From contig CAJMSX010000005.1 in NCBI GenBank assembly GCA_905216195.1, forward strand, positions 29,404 to 93,403: a DNA stretch of 64,000 bases, given 5' to 3'. This stretch comes from an uncultured bacterium. Its GTDB lineage: Bacteria; Bacteroidota; Bacteroidia; Bacteroidales; Marinifilaceae. The notes under the pieces are model-generated. The model was given only the letters and a program-made list of their open reading frames with translations, had not been told where the DNA came from and did no database searches. Made by a program: the position numbers and the translations under genes. Numbering within the stretch: the first letter of the stretch is position 1; each line of letters begins with the position of its first letter. Of this stretch, positions 43,675-52,005 are shown piece by piece.

Positions 43675-45383
43675 TTAAATGCACCCGCTTTTTCGCTTTT
43701 CCACCGTTTCGCGTACAAAAGCGGTCAACGGTATAGGTAATCCCATTTTTTTACCCAACCTACTACAACGTACATAAATATTATGCACCTGTACATTATA
43801 TAAAATACTCATTTCCTGTGGAGTAAAACCGGCAATAATAAAACAGCATAAAATCAGCTCGTCTTTAGACATATCGAAATTCGCCTGCAAATAATCTACA
43901 ATTCCATCATAATTCAAATTCGTAATTTCCGGTAGATCATCCAGCATCTCCTGCGTGAGTTGATCGACATTCATCAATTCACTCACTTTTTTACAGAAAA
44001 TATCCTTCAATTTTTCATTATTCCCCCACTTAAAAGACAAATCGGTCAATTGTTTTATAATAAGCAAACGTTTCGTCAAGGCATTCTTTAGCAATCTTTC
44101 CTTTTCATTTTGCTCGTTCAATTTTCCCAATAAACTGTTCTTTGAAAATTCCTGCTCCTCCTTCAAGGCCTCTATCAAAGCTAAATATTCATCGATGGTA
44201 TGGTTCTTTTCTTTCACGATTTTTCGGTGATAAAGCCCAATCACCCAGCCTAAAAAAATCAAAATGATAACCACAAGAAAAAGAATAAGCACGGTCACCG
44301 ACTTCCGGTAGTTTTTCAACTCCAGCTCGTAGTTCCGGCTTTTTAACTGCTCATTCCTGTATTTTTGTCCAACCAGTTGTTGGCTGCGGTCATTTTCCTT
44401 TCGCTGAAAAAGAAAGTCTTTTTCGATCAGGACGGAGGTATCGGATAAATTATTGTATCTCAAAGAATAACACCGATTTCCATTTTCTTTTTTCTCCAGA
44501 GGACGGATGACAATGTGCGCGGAAATATTCCAGGAAGAATCGACCAAAGAATTCGTATAAGGATAAAAAGTGATTTTCCTTTTTACATCCAGGCTATCCC
44601 GAAGAAAATCTAAGGGAGAGGAAAATTCTTCACCGGGATTTCGTTCGTGAAGCAAAAGCCGGGCGGTATCCAGATGTCCCTTATTCAAATAGAGCGTTAT
44701 CAAATCAGCATTCAGATACCGGCAATAACTCCAGTCTTTTCTGCGCACGGCTATTTCTTTCGCTCTCCGATAATAGCACAAAGCACTATCCTGTAAATTC
44801 TCATAAAAAAGCTCCGGCCGATTTCTCCCCATGTATAGTTTTCGTCGGATTCGTTTTTTATTCGCCGAAAAACAGTTAAAGCTTTTCTATAACAGCTACG
44901 GGCTTCCGCAAAATGCCCCAACCTCAGATACAGATTTCCCCACTTGTGATATATACGTCCGCACAACGCCTCCTCCCTTCCCCTCTCAGCCCGATAGGCG
45001 GCTTCCGCAAAATATTCTCCGGCCGCTACAAGACTATCCCGGTTATAGGCAACCAGGCCCATGTAAAAATTACATTTAGCGGCTTTCCGATGATTCTCCC
45101 TCCGGGTATAATAATTCCAGGCAAAACGCAGTAAAGAATCGGACCCCAGGTCGATATGGTGGTTATCCAAAGATTCTGTATAAAGTAAAGCAAAATCCGC
45201 CCGGTCTTGGGGAGATTCCAGACTGGAAAAATCCAACTGACTCAAAAGATGAAACACACTATCCGGCTCCTGTGCCACAATCCGCTCCGCAACACGCAGC
45301 AGAGGTTTCACTTCCCGGTTTTTACATCCGAAAAAAAATCCGAAAAGGAACACACACATATACCATTTTCTTATTATACACAT
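43675..45383 (-). pseudogene. TPR / membrane / LuxR-type HTH regulator, frameshifted
   Basis: Two overlapping frames (45383-44751 and 44832-43675) are halves of one protein of about 565 residues. The N-half has a lipoprotein-like start (FGFFFGCKN) and TPR-like helices; the C-half continues the TPR (SALCYYRRAKEIAVRRKD), then a membrane segment (VTVLILFLVVIILIFLGWVI), a coiled coil and a C-terminal helix-turn-helix region (DELILCCFIIAGFTPQEMSILY). The break is at a run of six T on the coding strand near 44791-44796: one more T would rejoin the frames. Such envelope-spanning regulators are common in Bacteroidetes and often control neighbouring transport or surface genes. The target is unknown. 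Confidence 0.75.
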
Positions 45384-45531
45384 ACCACTTTTCTTTCGAC
45401 AAAAAGAAAAAACCTTTCCTTATACTGATTTACAAAAAAAGAGGGGAACAATTAAAAATACTACAGAGAGCCGCCAAAACTACTTCCGCTCCGAAAAAAT
45501 ATCCCCCTTTCCCACCGCAGAAAGCAGACTT

Positions 45532-45951
45532 TTACTCCGCCTTTTGCTGTCCGGCCACCTCCCGGAGGTAATCTTCCAATTCCAGCGTCCGGTTTACATA
45601 AATGAGGGAATAATCGGCAGAATGATTGTTAACGTAATCATAAAGATAGATGACTTTCCGGGCCAGATTCTCTTTTAAGACGGGATCCTCAGCACGGTGA
45701 AATTCCCGATACAAGACCTCGCCCAGCATTCCGCATTTTTCTAGATAATAAGGATCTTCTTTCAGATATACCATCATATCTTCGGCCTTTTCCGTTAAAA
45801 AATCCTGCCGGGATTTTTCGAAATAAGTGAGGTATAATTCTTCCAATTTTTTTTCCTGTTCTTCCTCATCCTCTTTTTTCCCCGTAAAAAGGAGCTCCAA
45901 CGCCTGAAAAAATGTACGGATAATCCGGGAAATATAATCTCTGGTTAACAT
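45532..45951 (-). CDS. Hypothetical protein, DUF6483-like
   Basis: A 139-residue, strongly charged, all-helical protein: MLTRDYISRIIRTFFQALELL at the start (amphipathic), then an acidic KKEDEEEQEKKLEEL linker and helical repeats with a RKVIYLYDYVNN motif. The beginning resembles DUF6483 proteins, whose function is unknown. No signal peptide. It lies between the frameshifted regulator (148 bases) and the LruC lipoprotein gene, each with its own signals. Confidence 0.6.
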   Translation of the reverse strand: MLTRDYISRIIRTFFQALELLFTGKKEDEEEQEKKLEELYLTYFEKSRQDFLTEKAEDMMVYLKEDPYYLEKCGMLGEVLYREFHRAEDPVLKENLARKVIYLYDYVNNHSADYSLIYVNRTLELEDYLREVAGQQKAE

Positions 45952-46059
45952 AGGTTCTTTTTTAATTTAAAGCGAATAGAAAACGGAATCCCCATTTCTA
46001 AAAGGAAATAAACGGAATCTGATTTTTTGACAGGAGATGCCGAATCTTCGTTTACAAAA

Positions 46060-46087
46060 AATGGTTGCATCCAACGATACAACCATT
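46060..46087 (-). terminator. Terminator after lruC-type gene
   Basis: Stem AATGGTTG/CAACCATT around a 12-base loop, followed on the minus strand by TTTTTGT. Confidence 0.8.
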
Positions 46088-46107
46088 CTTTTCCTCACCG
46101 GATATCT

Positions 46108-47376
46108 TTACTTGAAATAGGAAATACCACCATGATTACTGGGGACCATATCTACCCGGTTAGCCTTATCTTTATTGGGTTTATACCAATTTTGGTTATC
46201 CTTGCCTCCGCTGGTGATCCATTCTGCAAACCCATCGTAAGCATCACAGAAGTTCACGCTTTCTTTAGCATGATTGATCGCCCAAGGCAAATTCAACCCC
46301 CATACATACCCGTCTTTTGTCATATAAGCGTAATCGTCATCCGGATTCAGCTCTTCGTTTTCTCTTACGATTTCCTCGTACCTATTTTCAAAATCCTTCG
46401 TAGGTTCATACCCTTTCAAATGGATTTCATATTGATTATCGGTTCGGCGGATAAAGAAATCAAAATCATCGAATTCAATGTCTTCATCCTCTTTAAGCCA
46501 AATGGTCAGCAACACCCAGTTTTTGTCCAGCATATCGTTGGAAACCGCCGTTTCTGTATTGTAATACCGTTCCGTCTTGATCCCCGGCCAACTGAACACA
46601 AATAAAGCATCTTCCTTTTTATCCCTGTTTTCCCAACGGCAAGTACCTACTCCATCACTTACTTCTATTTTTTCAATATCGTCACGGTCTTCATCGAAAC
46701 TCAGACAAAAATCGCAGGGATAACTTCCTCCCAAGGCATTCAAACGTACGGCTATTTCGATTTTCTTTACATCCTTGATTTCATCGTCCGGCTCCTTGAT
46801 CTTTGATTTTAAACTGTGCATCCGGATTTGATACCACACAGCAACATCGTTAAAATCGTAATCTCCCATCTTAGGCCACATATCCTCGAACAACAACGTA
46901 CCGCAAGAATTCTTGGAAGGGTAATAAGCGACCCACTTGATACCGTCCACCATTTCGTTCTCCTTGGCTTTTTCTACTTCCCATTTTCCGATCCAGTTGG
47001 CCCGGTCCGCATCGGCACGCGTCACCGGAGAAAAGGCAACCGGTTCAATCGTTTCCTTACCGTTTTCCTGTGTATATTTTACATAGACAGCAGAAGCCTC
47101 CTTGCCGACATTCACAAAACAAGTAGTTCCTTCCGGACGTACGTTCATTTCCGCTAACACGACGGATGCGGCTTTATCTGCATACACCGTTACTCCGGTA
47201 GGAACGTTGGAATGAAACACCAATTTAACGTCTTTGGTCATTTTCCAGTCGAAACCCTGAGGCACCTTTAAATCTTCCACTTTTTTTCCTGCATCCGGAT
47301 CGTATACCTCTTTGTCGTTACAAGCCCAGAATATAACGACAATAACCGATAATATATACCACAATTTTATTTTCAT
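46108..47376 (-). CDS. LruC domain-containing lipoprotein
   Basis: A 422-residue lipoprotein: signal peptide with lipobox ending IFWAC, so Cys19 would be lipidated. The N-terminal third has beta-rich Ig-like features; the LruC domain starts near residue 160 with FEDMWPKMGDYDFNDVAVWY, whose DxDxND loop resembles a calcium-binding motif. The end has a WITSGGKDNQNWYKPNKD segment. LruC proteins are surface-exposed in Leptospira and widespread in Bacteroidetes, function unknown. It is a single-gene unit with promoter box and terminator. Confidence 0.88.
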   Translation of the reverse strand: MKIKLWYILSVIVVIFWACNDKEVYDPDAGKKVEDLKVPQGFDWKMTKDVKLVFHSNVPTGVTVYADKAASVVLAEMNVRPEGTTCFVNVGKEASAVYVKYTQENGKETIEPVAFSPVTRADADRANWIGKWEVEKAKENEMVDGIKWVAYYPSKNSCGTLLFEDMWPKMGDYDFNDVAVWYQIRMHSLKSKIKEPDDEIKDVKKIEIAVRLNALGGSYPCDFCLSFDEDRDDIEKIEVSDGVGTCRWENRDKKEDALFVFSWPGIKTERYYNTETAVSNDMLDKNWVLLTIWLKEDEDIEFDDFDFFIRRTDNQYEIHLKGYEPTKDFENRYEEIVRENEELNPDDDYAYMTKDGYVWGLNLPWAINHAKESVNFCDAYDGFAEWITSGGKDNQNWYKPNKDKANRVDMVPSNHGGISYFK

Positions 47377-47411
47377 AACCTGCTATTTATGAATGATAAC
47401 TGATTTTGATA

Positions 47412-47419
47412 CAAAAGTA
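47412..47419 (-). promoter_or_regulatory. -7 box (TACTTTTG) for the LruC gene
   Basis: Perfect TAnnTTTG on the minus strand, giving a leader of about 30 bases. No clear -33 element. Confidence 0.5.
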
Positions 47420-47560
47420 ATGTATTTATTCCAGAAAAAGAAGCATCAGGAAAAAATCCGGCGAGTAATTCAGGCAAATGATAAGAAACCTATCGATTTT
47501 CTGAAAAATAAGCTTTTTCGGACTTTTCAACAGGAGGGTAGTTTTCCCTACAAAAATTAC

Positions 47561-47568
47561 TATATTTG
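47561..47568 (+). promoter_or_regulatory. -7 box (TATATTTG) for the nitroreductase gene
   Basis: Perfect TAnnTTTG. Transcription from here excludes the in-frame ATG at 47566 and supports the start at 47593. Confidence 0.55.
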
Positions 47569-47592
47569 TTGGAGAAACAAAACGAATGCCCG

Positions 47593-48480
47593 ATGATCAC
47601 ACTACATATTGAAACGGAAAACTGTATCCGGTGCGGAAGATGTACCCGGGTTTGTCCTTCATTGATTTTAAAACAGGCCTCTCCTCACGCTTCTATCGAG
47701 ATCGTACAACCGGAAAATTGCATTGCCTGCGGTCATTGTGTAGCCATTTGTCCGGTAAAAGCCGTACTTCATTCCGAATTTCCCGAAGAAAAAATTCATT
47801 CGTTCGAGAATAAGGACTACCCGACTGCGGCTCAATTGATGCTGTTATGTAAAGCCCGCAGATCGAACCGAGCCTTTTCCACCCGGGAAATACCGGAGGA
47901 AACGCTGGATCAGATCCTGGAAGCAGCCCACCGGGCACCCACAGCCAGCAATTTACAACAAGTGGAATTTACCTTGATCACCGATCCGGAAAAACTTCGG
48001 TTCATTACGGAATTTACTTTAAACGTCTTTCGCGACATTTCCCGTAAATTGCGCAATCCGTTTTTAAAACCTTTATTAAAAATAACGTTACCCGATGCTT
48101 TCCGTTATCTTCCGGTCTTCGACCGGCTGTTGCTGGAATACCGGCAAGGAAACGATCTTATCCTGAGAAAAGCTACCGCTGTCCTGTTTATCCATTGCCC
48201 GGCCTCCAATCGTTTCGGAGTTATGGATGCGAATCTGGCTTACCAAAACGGCTCCCTAATGGCGGAGTGCCTGGGAGTTAACCAATTCTATACCGGTTTT
48301 GTGTGTACAGCCCTCCAACAGGAGAAAAAAAATACATTGGCCACAGCATTGGGAATAAACGGTCGTATACATGCCGGCATGGCTTTAGGCATGCCCGAGT
48401 TCCGGTTCTCCCGGTATATGGATAAAAAAGAAAGGATCGTTAACGTCAACCCGAAAAGCAGGAAGGATTCTTCCTCTTAG
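47593..48480 (+). CDS. Ferredoxin-nitroreductase fusion protein
   Basis: A 295-residue protein. Residues 1-55 are a two-[4Fe-4S] ferredoxin domain with CIRCGRCTRVCP and CIACGHCVAICP; residues 75 onward are an FMN nitroreductase domain with LCKARRSNRAF, HRAPTASNLQQ and a C-terminal GLGMPE-like loop (ALGMPEFRF). Such fusions reduce nitro compounds or quinone-like substrates in anaerobes with electrons from ferredoxin. The stop overlaps the convergent acetyltransferase gene by 4 bases. Confidence 0.92.
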   Translation: MITLHIETENCIRCGRCTRVCPSLILKQASPHASIEIVQPENCIACGHCVAICPVKAVLHSEFPEEKIHSFENKDYPTAAQLMLLCKARRSNRAFSTREIPEETLDQILEAAHRAPTASNLQQVEFTLITDPEKLRFITEFTLNVFRDISRKLRNPFLKPLLKITLPDAFRYLPVFDRLLLEYRQGNDLILRKATAVLFIHCPASNRFGVMDANLAYQNGSLMAECLGVNQFYTGFVCTALQQEKKNTLATALGINGRIHAGMALGMPEFRFSRYMDKKERIVNVNPKSRKDSSS

Positions 48481-49034
48481 ATATTTATATTTTTTACCAC
48501 CCGGCAAGGATTACCAACGGCAAGAACATTTTCCGGGATATCTTTGGTTACTACGCTTCCTGCCCCAATAATTACATTGTCCCCGATAGTAACACCGGGA
48601 AGAACCACGGCATTTCCTCCGATCCACACCCGGTTACCCACAACAACGGGAGAAGCATATTCCAAGCCTTGCGCCCGTTGATATGCATCAGAAGGATGTC
48701 CTGCCGTATAAATGGCAACATGAGGGGCCAATAGCACGTCATTGCCGAAACTTACTCCCGCTCCGTCCAAAATGGTACATCCTACATTGGCGTAAAAATT
48801 CTCACCGATTTCTATATTATATCCGTAATCGCAGTAAAAAGGTTGCTCGATTAAAAATTGTTTTCCTACCTTTCCCAAAAAACGGGACAGAAGTTCCCTC
48901 CGCCCCTCGCTATCGGAAGGGTGGCAATGATTATATGTAAACAACCACTCCTTGGCCTGAGCCCTTTCCGCTACCAATTCTTCTGCATTGGGGAAATACA
49001 GTTTTCCCGCCAACATCTTTTCTTTCTCCGTCAT
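48477..49034 (-). CDS. maa: Sugar O-acetyltransferase (maltose acetyltransferase type)
   Basis: A 185-residue hexapeptide-repeat enzyme. The N-terminal Mac domain starts with MTEKEKMLAGKLYFPNAEEL, and the left-handed beta-helix has CTILDGAGVSFGNDVLLAPHVAIYTAGHP, with the catalytic His of TAGHP, then repeats such as VWIGGNAVVLPGVTIGDNVIIGAGSV. It transfers acetyl from acetyl-CoA to a sugar such as maltose or glucose. It is convergent with the nitroreductase gene with a 4-base overlap. Confidence 0.93.
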   Translation of the reverse strand: MTEKEKMLAGKLYFPNAEELVAERAQAKEWLFTYNHCHPSDSEGRRELLSRFLGKVGKQFLIEQPFYCDYGYNIEIGENFYANVGCTILDGAGVSFGNDVLLAPHVAIYTAGHPSDAYQRAQGLEYASPVVVGNRVWIGGNAVVLPGVTIGDNVIIGAGSVVTKDIPENVLAVGNPCRVVKNINI

Positions 49035-49405
49035 CTCTAATGATCTTAAAAGTTTTTCAGAAAAAATTCGCCGGTATCTCTATATTTATCCTGGGGAACG
49101 GGTGGAAAAACGATCTACTGCCGCCTCTCTTTACGATCTGGGAGGATTAAACTGTCTAGGGTCAGGTTTAACCCCTGCTGTCCGGCTTTTATTGCCTGAG
49201 AAGGCCCCCCTTTTATTACATCCCGGTTAAAAGAGACATCATTCCGGAACTTCCATCGGGAAGAGAGAACCTATCTGGCTCTCACCGAGGATAGGGAACA
49301 GGCAAAAAAAGACCGTAACCGAATTCTGCTCCCGCTATTTACCTCATAAATTTCGGTTTTCCAGAATACCGTTACGGTCTTTACTTAAACAAACTTTCCT
49401 TGTTC
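49035..49405. other. Intergenic region with long imperfect inverted repeat
   Basis: 371 bases without a gene. It holds an imperfect repeat of about 21 bases (49308-49328 and 49362-49382) that ends the minus-strand small gene. The remaining part has GC-rich patches, for example around 49148-49215, without a recognisable RNA. Confidence 0.45.
49308..49382 (-). terminator. Long-loop hairpin with T run, terminator of the 76-residue protein gene
   Basis: Outer arms AAAGACCGTAAC and GTTACGGTCTTT pair perfectly over 12 bases, and the inner arms continue imperfectly (GAATTCTG with CAGAAT). On the minus strand the second arm is followed by a run of T. The loop is about 33 bases, long for a simple terminator. 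Confidence 0.5.
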
Positions 49406-49636
49406 TCAATCGTGCCCCTCGGTTTTTACAACTTTATTATAGAGCCCCATGATTAAAAAAGGGGCAGCCCATTGACCTACAAATAAAGCCGCATGATTTC
49501 GTTTCATGCATTTCAATGTCAATGAAGTAGCCATAGCCAGCAATGCCGCCGTTAAATAAACCCCTGAGGGTATTTTAGAAGTTTGTTTTTCAATGGCAAC
49601 GGTCATTTTGCCTTCTTTCGGTGTATTTGTTTCCAT
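49406..49636 (-). CDS. Small membrane protein, function unknown
   Basis: A 76-residue protein with a charged 20-residue head and two hydrophobic segments (about 24-40 and 49-65). No family is recognised with certainty; a second possible start is Met11. It lies upstream-divergent to an SDR gene of the general-stress type, and similar small two-segment proteins often accompany stress genes in this phylum (inference). Confidence 0.6.
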   Translation of the reverse strand: METNTPKEGKMTVAIEKQTSKIPSGVYLTAALLAMATSLTLKCMKRNHAALFVGQWAAPFLIMGLYNKVVKTEGHD

Positions 49637-49931
49637 ACTATCATATTTTGGTTATAAATACAAATTATACGCAGCGAAGCGGCCCAGAGTTTCCGGAACC
49701 CATACGCTATACTATTGATAATGAATAAATAATGTTATCTTCCTTTTAGTGATGTTATCCTTATCAAAGGAATTACCTCTAAGCTTATATTTTATGAATT
49801 TTAAATTTTGAGAACCATAGGTTTCCAAAAGTAAGAAAGTACTTAAAAATACCATCGTCCGTTAAAGCGGAAAACAAAAGTGAAAACGCTTCGTTTCAAT
49901 CTACAGAAAAACCATTTAAACTACAATAATT

Positions 49932-50831
49932 ATGGAAAAGAACAATCATTCAAAATTAGAAAATCCCTTAAATGCCTATTATACCGGAGGCTTTGAGGAG
50001 CAACCCCAGAAATCTCCCGGCATCCAATCTCAAATGCATCCGAAACCGGATTGTGGAGAAGAAAGTTACAGAGGACATGACAAATTGGCCGGAAGAAAAG
50101 CGTTAGTCACCGGAGGGGATTCCGGCATCGGACGTGCGGCCGCTATTGCTTTTGCCCGGGAAGGAGCCGATGTTGCCATCAATTACCTGCCTGAAGAACA
50201 AAGTGATGCGGAAGAAGTGGCCCGATACATCGAAAAGGCCGGAAGAAAAGCCGTACTGCTTCCGGGTGATCTGAAAGAGGAAAGTTTTTGTCAACAAATG
50301 ATACAGCAAGCTCAAGAAACCCTGGGAGGCCTGGACCTGTTAGTCCTGGCCGCGGGGAAACAGGTTTCTGTAGAGGATATTCAAAACATCCGTACAGAAC
50401 AAATTACCTCCACCTTCAGCGTCAATGTATTCAGTTTGTTTTGGACGATAAAAGCCGCCCTCCCGCTACTTCCTCCCGGGTCTTCGATCATTACCACGAG
50501 CTCCATTCAAGCTTACAGGCCCAATCCGGACTTACTGGATTATGCAGCTTCCAAAGCCGCCATCATCGCTTTCACCCGGGCGCTGGCCCGGCAATTATCC
50601 TCCAAAGGGATACGGGTCAATTCGGTGGCTCCAGGCCCCATCTGGACTCCTCTACAGGTAACCGAAGCCCAGCCTCAAGGGAAATTAGCCCATTTCGGAG
50701 AAAGTACTCCCCTCGGGAGAGCCGGTCAACCGGTAGAATTAGCGAGTGTATACGTTCTGTTGGCTTCTTCCGAATCCAGTTATACGACAGCTGAAGTATA
50801 CGGAGTAACAGGCGGAAATCACACGTTCTGA
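49932..50831 (+). CDS. SDR family oxidoreductase (general-stress / glucose dehydrogenase-like)
   Basis: A 299-residue short-chain dehydrogenase with an N-terminal extension of about 50 residues (YYTGGFEEQPQKSPGIQSQM), typical of the YhdF/YdaD/GSP39 group. The NAD(P) loop is TGGDSGIGR at 60-68, the catalytic Ser is in TSSIQAY, and Tyr-x-x-x-Lys is in YAASK near 200. It likely reduces aldehydes or acts on sugars under stress; the substrate is unknown. A leader of about 100 bases is AT-rich. Confidence 0.9.
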   Translation: MEKNNHSKLENPLNAYYTGGFEEQPQKSPGIQSQMHPKPDCGEESYRGHDKLAGRKALVTGGDSGIGRAAAIAFAREGADVAINYLPEEQSDAEEVARYIEKAGRKAVLLPGDLKEESFCQQMIQQAQETLGGLDLLVLAAGKQVSVEDIQNIRTEQITSTFSVNVFSLFWTIKAALPLLPPGSSIITTSSIQAYRPNPDLLDYAASKAAIIAFTRALARQLSSKGIRVNSVAPGPIWTPLQVTEAQPQGKLAHFGESTPLGRAGQPVELASVYVLLASSESSYTTAEVYGVTGGNHTF

Positions 50832-50963
50832 CAAAACGGAATTCAGAAAACCCCGGAGCCATTCCCGTACAGCCGGCGTATCGGTTTGGTCTCCGGTTTT
50901 TCCCTTATTCCTTTCCTCTGAATGCAGGGGATGCCTGTTCTTGATTCCCGGGAATTTCGCCCC

Positions 50964-51665
50964 TTAGCTAACCGCCAGGACTTCTACGCGGTAATTGATA
51001 AAAAGTCCGCTTTCCCAAACTCCCGTTATCTTTTTGATAGCTCTCTCCAACTCCCCTCCTATCGAATCAAACCAGGCATCCAATATCAGATTCCCGTTTT
51101 CGGTCAAAACCGGTCCGTCTTTTCCGCTACCCGCCCGGAGTTCTATTCGCGTAGCCCCCAATTCTTTCAGTTCGTTCCCGACATACGTCAGGGCAACGGG
51201 AGATATTTCGACAGGAACCGGGAAGCGGGTACCCAAACGAGAAACAAATTTGGATTGGTCTACCAATATATATACCCGAGGGCTGCTCCGAATCAACAAT
51301 TTCTCTTTAAACATCGCTCCTCCCCTGCCTTTGAGCATGTTATTTTCGGGATCTATCTCATCAGCTCCGTCAAATACCCAATCCGGCCGTGCTTCCTCCA
51401 GGGTAATCTGTGGAATCCCCAACTGCATACAGGCGACCGAGCTTTCGAAAGAAGCCGGAATCACCCGGACCTGCCAGTTCTCTTTTTTAATTTTTTCAGC
51501 TAATGCATGCAAAGCGACATATACGGTAGAACCGGAACCCGCCCCTACCACATCCCCGTCTCTGAGTTTTTCCGCCAGGGTTGCCGCCAGTAATTCTTTT
51601 TCCTTTCGGTGCATAATCTCACCGGTCCAACCGATCTCATCGATCACAGGATAATTCCATTTCAT
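50964..51665 (-). CDS. rpiA: Ribose-5-phosphate isomerase A
   Basis: A 233-residue enzyme of the non-oxidative pentose phosphate path that interconverts ribose 5-phosphate and ribulose 5-phosphate. Conserved blocks: VGAGSGSTVYVAL (phosphate loop), DGADEIDPENNMLKGRGGAMFKEK (catalytic Asp and Lys) and NGNLILDAWF. The N-terminal ITGVWESGLF-bearing end is standard. A 17-residue N-terminal extension (MKWNYPVIDEIGWTGEI) precedes the usual MHRKEKE start at Met18, which is an alternative. Confidence 0.9.
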   Translation of the reverse strand: MKWNYPVIDEIGWTGEIMHRKEKELLAATLAEKLRDGDVVGAGSGSTVYVALHALAEKIKKENWQVRVIPASFESSVACMQLGIPQITLEEARPDWVFDGADEIDPENNMLKGRGGAMFKEKLLIRSSPRVYILVDQSKFVSRLGTRFPVPVEISPVALTYVGNELKELGATRIELRAGSGKDGPVLTENGNLILDAWFDSIGGELERAIKKITGVWESGLFINYRVEVLAVS

Positions 51666-51881
51666 TCTTCTTTTTTATAACTGCATTTTCTTTTGTAAAT
51701 AACGATAATACCGCATCTCCCTTTTTGTCTCTCCTTTCCGAAACTCCTTCTATCCCAAAACGGTATGTAAGTGAAACCTAGGGAAAACATTTTCCTCTAT
51801 CTTCGTTCAAATTATACCATTTTTACAGACAAAAAACCCTCCGACATCGCGGAGGGCCTTTAAACAACGGGAAATCCCCGG

Positions 51882-51954
51882 TGGAGCATACGGGAGTCGA
51901 ACCCGTGACCTTTTGATTGCGAACCAAACGCTCTACCAACTGAGCTAATACCCC
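51882..51954 (-). tRNA. tRNA-Ala (anticodon CGC)
   Basis: A 73-nt cloverleaf: acceptor GGGGTAT/ATGCTCC with the G3-U70 wobble that marks alanine tRNAs, D stem GCTC/GAGC, anticodon stem TTTGG/TCAAA around TTCGCAA, T stem ACGGG/CCCGT around TTCGACT. The anticodon reads CGC (codon GCG). CCA is not encoded. Pair 31-39 is G-U. Confidence 0.88.
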
Positions 51955-52005
51955 TTTCTCAATACGCGACAAAGATACAATTTTTTTATTCGGGTAAAAG
52001 TCCCG

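Noticed and set aside
46027..46605. 192-codon plus-strand ORF opposite the LruC gene
   Set aside because: Shadow of a well-supported gene; hydrophobic translation arises from the antisense of acidic codons.
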